Shown in pieces: positions 6,159 to 9,384 of a stretch of DNA of 9,384 nt (position 1 is its first letter; each line of letters starts with the position of its first letter). The notes below the pieces were generated by a model, which did no database searches, had not been told where the DNA came from, and saw only the letters and a list, made by a program, of their open reading frames with translations. Made by a program: the position numbers and the translations under genes. Source of the DNA: Eggerthellaceae bacterium (lineage in GTDB: Bacteria; Actinomycetota; Coriobacteriia; Coriobacteriales; Eggerthellaceae); NCBI GenBank assembly GCA_017533165.1, contig JAFXIM010000223.1, positions 1-9,384 of the forward strand, written 5' to 3'.

Positions 6159-6164
6159 TATAAT
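6159..6164 (+). promoter_or_regulatory. Promoter -10 element TATAAT for the acyltransferase gene
   Basis: A perfect TATAAT lies 21 bases before the ATG at 6186. No good -35 hexamer is found at 16-18 bp spacing; the nearest resemblance (AAGACA, 6139-6144) is too close. If used, the leader would be only about 15 bases and would start just before the ribosome site. Confidence 0.4.
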
Positions 6165-6175
6165 CCATCACAATC

Positions 6176-6181
6176 AGGGGG
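6176..6181 (+). promoter_or_regulatory. Ribosome binding site AGGGGG
   Basis: A purine-rich site ends 4 bases before the ATG at 6186 and supports that start for the acyltransferase. A competing weaker site (AAGGG, near 6228-6232) precedes the in-frame ATG at 6243. Confidence 0.5.
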
Positions 6182-6185
6182 AATC

Positions 6186-6956
6186 ATGCGCGTCCGTCTC
6201 GCTCGACGCGCATCAGGCAGGCAGGTTTCTAAGGGCTACACCATGTGGAGAATGAACTACACCATAGTGCGGAATTTGTACCGCCTGCCTGGCATCTTAG
6301 AGAAGATGCATCGCTTGGCTGACAGACCTGACCTGTATTCCGAGGAAGAGTGCTACGACTACGTCAGGTATGTTGTCGGTCTCATTCAGAAAACCGGTTT
6401 CATCAAAACGGAGAGCTTCGGTACTGAGAACCTTCCAAAAAATGGGTACATAATGTATTCCAACCACCAAGGAAAATACGACTGCTACGGCATAGCAGCC
6501 GTGCACGAGGCTCCCATGACCGCCGTCATGGATCGCGAGATGTCCTACTTCGTGCTGGTGAACGAGATCATGGAGACCCTGCGCGGCCAGCGTCTCGACC
6601 TCAACGACCCTCGCCAGGCCCTCAAGGTGATCAACACCATTGCCGATGAGGTGGCGCAGGGCCGCCGCTACGTCATCTTCCCCGAAGGCGCCTACGACAA
6701 CCAGAAGAAACACACGCTATGGGACTTCAAGGCTGGATGCTTCAAGGCCGCCGTCAAGGCTAAGGCGCCCATCGTTCCGGTGGCGCTGGTGGATTCCTAC
6801 AAGGTGTACAACTCTTGGCGCATCCTGCCCGTGAAGACGCAGGTTCACTTCCTCGAGCCACTTTACTACGAGGACTACGCCGGCATGCGCACCAAAGAAA
6901 TCGCCGCCATCGTGAAGGAGCGCATCCAGGCAAAGCTCAGGGAGCTTGGTTACTAG
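6186..6956 (+). CDS. PlsC-like 1-acylglycerol-3-phosphate acyltransferase family protein
   Basis: A 256-residue member of the PlsC (LPLAT) family. It shows the HX4D catalytic motif as NHQGKYD (His94, Asp99), the acceptor-binding motif FPEGAYDN (165-172) and the later hydrophobic proline motif APIVPVALVDSYK (194-206). These enzymes transfer a fatty acyl group to lysophosphatidic acid or a related lysolipid at the inner membrane during phospholipid synthesis; the exact acceptor here is unknown. No strong transmembrane helix is seen, so membrane association is probably peripheral. The start at 6186 has a good ribosome site. Met20 (6243, beginning MWRMNYTIVRNLYR) is a real alternative, since the first 19 residues are basic and unlike the family. 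The gene reads away from the transposon and converges on the membrane-protein gene with a 7-base gap. Confidence 0.88.
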   Translation: MRVRLARRASGRQVSKGYTMWRMNYTIVRNLYRLPGILEKMHRLADRPDLYSEEECYDYVRYVVGLIQKTGFIKTESFGTENLPKNGYIMYSNHQGKYDCYGIAAVHEAPMTAVMDREMSYFVLVNEIMETLRGQRLDLNDPRQALKVINTIADEVAQGRRYVIFPEGAYDNQKKHTLWDFKAGCFKAAVKAKAPIVPVALVDSYKVYNSWRILPVKTQVHFLEPLYYEDYAGMRTKEIAAIVKERIQAKLRELGY

Positions 6957-6963
6957 TACGCGC

Positions 6964-7494
6964 CTACCACTTCAAAACGTCCTCTGAAGTGAGTGAGTAA
7001 TAGCCCGAAGCGGGATTTTGGATGAACAGGAACGAGGCATCATAGACGCTTCCGTCGTCATAAGTTACGCGCCATGTGCCACGTCGTCCGTTTTCGATCA
7101 CTTCGATGGAGTAGAACTCTACCGTGGCGGTTGTCGTTAAATCGCCCCTGAACTCCGTGAACCCGCTATCTGTGAACTCCAGCCAACAGACCTCGTCTTC
7201 AGCGGACAGCCAAACGCAATCTTTATGAGAAAGCACCTCGATAAGCTGCGTTGCGAGCTGTGTTTCTTTTGATGCAACGGGAATGGGCTCGGCTTCCTCG
7301 GGAATCTCGACGCCCTCTTCCACGGTAATCGAGCTGGGTTTTAAGGCTGTTCTCTCGCTCAAGGCGTCCGAAAAGCCATCACTGCCAAAGGAAAGACAAA
7401 GCGATGCACCAACAAGGACAACTGTGCCTAAGGCCATCAGTTTGGCTTTAGCGCCAAGGTCGCCCCACCCGGCTCTGATGTCTTCAAATCTCAT
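6964..7494 (-). CDS. Small single-pass membrane protein of unknown function
   Basis: A 176-residue protein starting at the ATG at 7494, supported by an AGGAGG site 8 bases upstream. An in-frame ATG at 7533 would run back into the preceding gene and has no such support. The first 17 residues are mixed and basic (MRFEDIRAGWGDLGAKAK). A hydrophobic helix follows (about 19-35, MALGTVVLVGASLCLSF). Then comes an acidic linker rich in Glu and Pro, and a predicted beta-rich extracytoplasmic domain ending in DVLKW. I do not recognise the family. It follows the NlpC/P60 hydrolase gene by 17 bases, so the two are co-transcribed. In conjugative elements a small membrane-anchored partner next to the wall hydrolase would fit a role in the transfer channel, but this is inference only. 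Confidence 0.75.
   Translation of the reverse strand: MRFEDIRAGWGDLGAKAKLMALGTVVLVGASLCLSFGSDGFSDALSERTALKPSSITVEEGVEIPEEAEPIPVASKETQLATQLIEVLSHKDCVWLSAEDEVCWLEFTDSGFTEFRGDLTTTATVEFYSIEVIENGRRGTWRVTYDDGSVYDASFLFIQNPASGYYSLTSEDVLKW
6968..6991. terminator. Stem-loop between convergent genes, possible terminator
   Basis: A perfect 7-bp stem CACTTCA/TGAAGTG with a 10-base loop lies 12 bases after the acyltransferase stop and overlaps the last codons of the opposing gene. No T-tract follows on either strand, so intrinsic termination is doubtful. Confidence 0.25.
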
Positions 7495-7502
7495 GGCAAA
7501 CA

Positions 7503-7508
7503 CCTCCT
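7503..7508 (-). promoter_or_regulatory. Ribosome binding site AGGAGG
   Basis: A consensus Shine-Dalgarno sequence on the - strand, 8 bases before the ATG at 7494. It decides the start of the small membrane protein and lies in the 17-base gap after the hydrolase stop codon. Confidence 0.8.
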
Positions 7509-7511
7509 CTT

Positions 7512-9384
7512 CTAAGAAAAACGGAGTCCGCACTGGAACGAGAAAATATCACCAGATACCTTCACGACGTCCCCAGTGTGTGGGGCGTGGATATATTTGC
7601 CATCGCCCACGTATATTCCGACATGACCCGACCTCCACAGAATGTCGCCTGGTTGCAAGTTGCCGAGCGATACAAGGTTTCCTGCCGCAGATGCTGCATC
7701 GTGCTGAGCTTCCGAATTGCGCGGAATGGTGATGCCCGCCTGCGCGTAGCACCATTGGGTAAGTCCGGAGCAATCAAAGGTGTTAGGACCTGTCGCTCCC
7801 CACACGTAAGGACAGCCCAAACGTGAATAGGCGAACTCGACAACCGTCTGACAGCCTGAATAGTCGCTGGTTGGGCCTATGTATTCTTCGGGTTCAGCTG
7901 GTTCCTCATAGCCGGCAAATCCGATCATGTAGAGCCCTGGGTCGTAGGCCCAGTCCTTCTTCGTTTCCATCAGAAGGGCGGCATCGTTGATTTCGTAATA
8001 GGAGATGCGAAGCGTCTCGTTCGCCATGGCCCCGATCTTCTGACCTTGCTTGACTTCGTCGCCTTCTTCCACCCTGATATCGGTCAATTCTGAGTACACC
8101 ACTTCTGAGGAATTGGCTGTATCAATGTAGCTTCTGATGGTAACCGTGCCGCCGTCTATTTCCTCAACCTCGCCTTTGAGGATAGCTCTTACCGTCCTCA
8201 TGTCGTCGAGCGGCTTTATTTCGACGTAGGCTTTCTCGTCATCGAAGTCCTCGTACCCGGGGTTGAAGCGGTGGGTGATAACCCACTCGCGCGGGTTGCC
8301 CTGGTCGTTATTGCCGAAGGGGTCACCCAGATTGCGTCGCACGTAGTTGTAATCGACGTAGGTCTCCCCTTCCGAGTTCTCCATCGTCAGCAAGGTTTTC
8401 ATCACGTCTTTGACCTTTGTGACGATAAATGACTTAATTGCCTTAAACTCCGCATCTGTTGCGAAGGCTTCCCTATCGATGATCCTTTCCATCAGCGTGT
8501 CGTTGTTCAGGGCATCCTGGATGTCGTGAACGATTAACGTTGGACGCGTGATCGTGATCACGTCGTTGTTCTCATCCGTTTCCTTTGGCCAAAGGTATCC
8601 CTCGATGCTCTTCTTCTCCAGGGCGGCTTCACCCACGACGGCGTCCGGATCAACCTTCCAATACACCTTCATGGTGCCGGCGCTTTCGGAGCCCCCGAGC
8701 GCCTTCCAAACCGCAGGCAGCAGGTCCCACTGACGGTCGGCATTCATGCCTGCGTAATTGGTGTTGTAGCCGCGCCAGCCTCCGCAGTCGATGACCTGAG
8801 CGGTGATGCTCTTTCCTGTGAGGGGGTTGTAAAGGGTGATCTTGACGGGTTCTCCGTCTGACACGCCCGTTGCGGCCTTGTAGTCGGATGACCAGTAGGC
8901 GAAGATGCTGTTCTGCAGGCCCTCGCAGGCAATGCCCATGTTGGAGTCGTTCCAGGTGTTCGTGATGCGTGTTCCGTCTGCAGTAACCGCACCCGTGCCG
9001 GCTTCCGAAATGCCATAAACGCTCACCTCGTTGAAGCCATCCCAGTTCGCCAGCTCCTCCTCGTCGTAACCTGCGCTGTTAGGATAACCGTACTTGTTAT
9101 CGGTTCCTGAACCAGAGCCTACCGGGATATTGGGACCGTCCAGAACGTTAGCGATATCGGTGAAAGTGTCATAGCGATCGCTCCACCAATTCATCTGGGC
9201 GTGAAGGCCAACGATCTCGTCATAAACGAAGGCGAAGGGATCCTCTTCGCCAATGAGGTCGGCAATGACGTTTTGCATCTCGTAGTAAAGCTTTTGATAG
9301 TCGTCATTGGTCAGTTCGAGTTCCGAGCTATGCGCCTTCACGGAGTCTTTGATGATTTGCGTCAGGATCTCCTCGTTGATTCCC
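7512..9384 (-). CDS. NlpC/P60 cell-wall hydrolase with RlpA-like and M23-like domains (5' partial), conjugative-element type
   Basis: The frame is open to the right edge, so the N-terminus is missing; the GTG at 9341 is internal to an open frame (GINEEILTQIIKDS precedes it). Numbering from that GTG, residues about 105-230 resemble an RlpA/expansin double-psi beta-barrel (VSVYGISEAGTG, then AQVIDCGGW and WDLLPAVWKALGG). Residues about 385-475 resemble an M23 peptidase fold (VVYSELTDIRVEEGDEVKQGQKIG) but lack the zinc-binding histidines. Residues 494-609 are a full NlpC/P60 domain with Cys524 (TFDCSGL), His573 (GHVGIYVG) and His585 (YIHAPH). NlpC/P60 enzymes cut peptide bonds in peptidoglycan stems. 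Multi-domain proteins of this kind are found in Tn916/Tn1549-type elements, where they locally open the wall for DNA transfer. The small membrane protein follows in the same operon. Confidence 0.85.
   Translation of the reverse strand, partial: GINEEILTQIIKDSVKAHSSELELTNDDYQKLYYEMQNVIADLIGEEDPFAFVYDEIVGLHAQMNWWSDRYDTFTDIANVLDGPNIPVGSGSGTDNKYGYPNSAGYDEEELANWDGFNEVSVYGISEAGTGAVTADGTRITNTWNDSNMGIACEGLQNSIFAYWSSDYKAATGVSDGEPVKITLYNPLTGKSITAQVIDCGGWRGYNTNYAGMNADRQWDLLPAVWKALGGSESAGTMKVYWKVDPDAVVGEAALEKKSIEGYLWPKETDENNDVITITRPTLIVHDIQDALNNDTLMERIIDREAFATDAEFKAIKSFIVTKVKDVMKTLLTMENSEGETYVDYNYVRRNLGDPFGNNDQGNPREWVITHRFNPGYEDFDDEKAYVEIKPLDDMRTVRAILKGEVEEIDGGTVTIRSYIDTANSSEVVYSELTDIRVEEGDEVKQGQKIGAMANETLRISYYEINDAALLMETKKDWAYDPGLYMIGFAGYEEPAEPEEYIGPTSDYSGCQTVVEFAYSRLGCPYVWGATGPNTFDCSGLTQWCYAQAGITIPRNSEAQHDAASAAGNLVSLGNLQPGDILWRSGHVGIYVGDGKYIHAPHTGDVVKVSGDIFSFQCGLRFS

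Overview
The window looks like accessory DNA from a high-GC Gram-positive bacterium. A Cna_B-type LPXTG surface protein with its own sortase, an NlpC/P60 conjugation-type cell-wall hydrolase and the general codon use all fit Coriobacteriia (Eggerthellaceae-like). That assignment is inferred from gene style; no ribosomal or other taxonomic marker is present.

Left part (1-956, + strand): the 3' end of a cell-wall-anchored surface protein carrying two candidate sorting motifs, LPSTG and IPQTG. It overlaps by ATGA with a complete membrane-anchored sortase. A hairpin over the sortase stop codon can act as a terminator in both directions.

Centre (about 1105-6052, - strand): an IS21-like transposon built in an unusual way. 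Its first gene (5955-4663) is an IstA-like protein that has lost two of the three catalytic residues and the N-terminal HTH, but keeps the IstA-type C-terminus. Its second gene (4666-1316), coupled by an ATGA overlap, is an IstA-like protein with HTH and intact DDE residues. In that second protein the normal IstA C-terminus is replaced by about 700 residues of tandem zinc ribbons of the DUF4379 type: nine units, eight of them intact, the last six on an exact 210-bp period. There is no IstB ATPase gene in the window. Beyond the stop codon the array continues as decayed, stop-containing sequence for about 200 bp. AT-rich tandem repeats at 6011-6052 probably mark the upstream end of the element. 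The two proteins have complementary domain losses and may form one heteromeric transposase. This pair is the main candidate for an undescribed system.

Right part (6186-9384): a PlsC-like acyltransferase on the + strand converges on a two-gene - strand operon. That operon encodes an NlpC/P60 hydrolase (5' end beyond the window) with an RlpA-like double-psi beta-barrel and a non-catalytic M23-like domain, followed by a small single-pass membrane protein of unknown function. This pair resembles the cell-wall-opening module of Tn916/Tn1549-type conjugative elements, so the IS21-like element may sit in or next to an integrative conjugative element.
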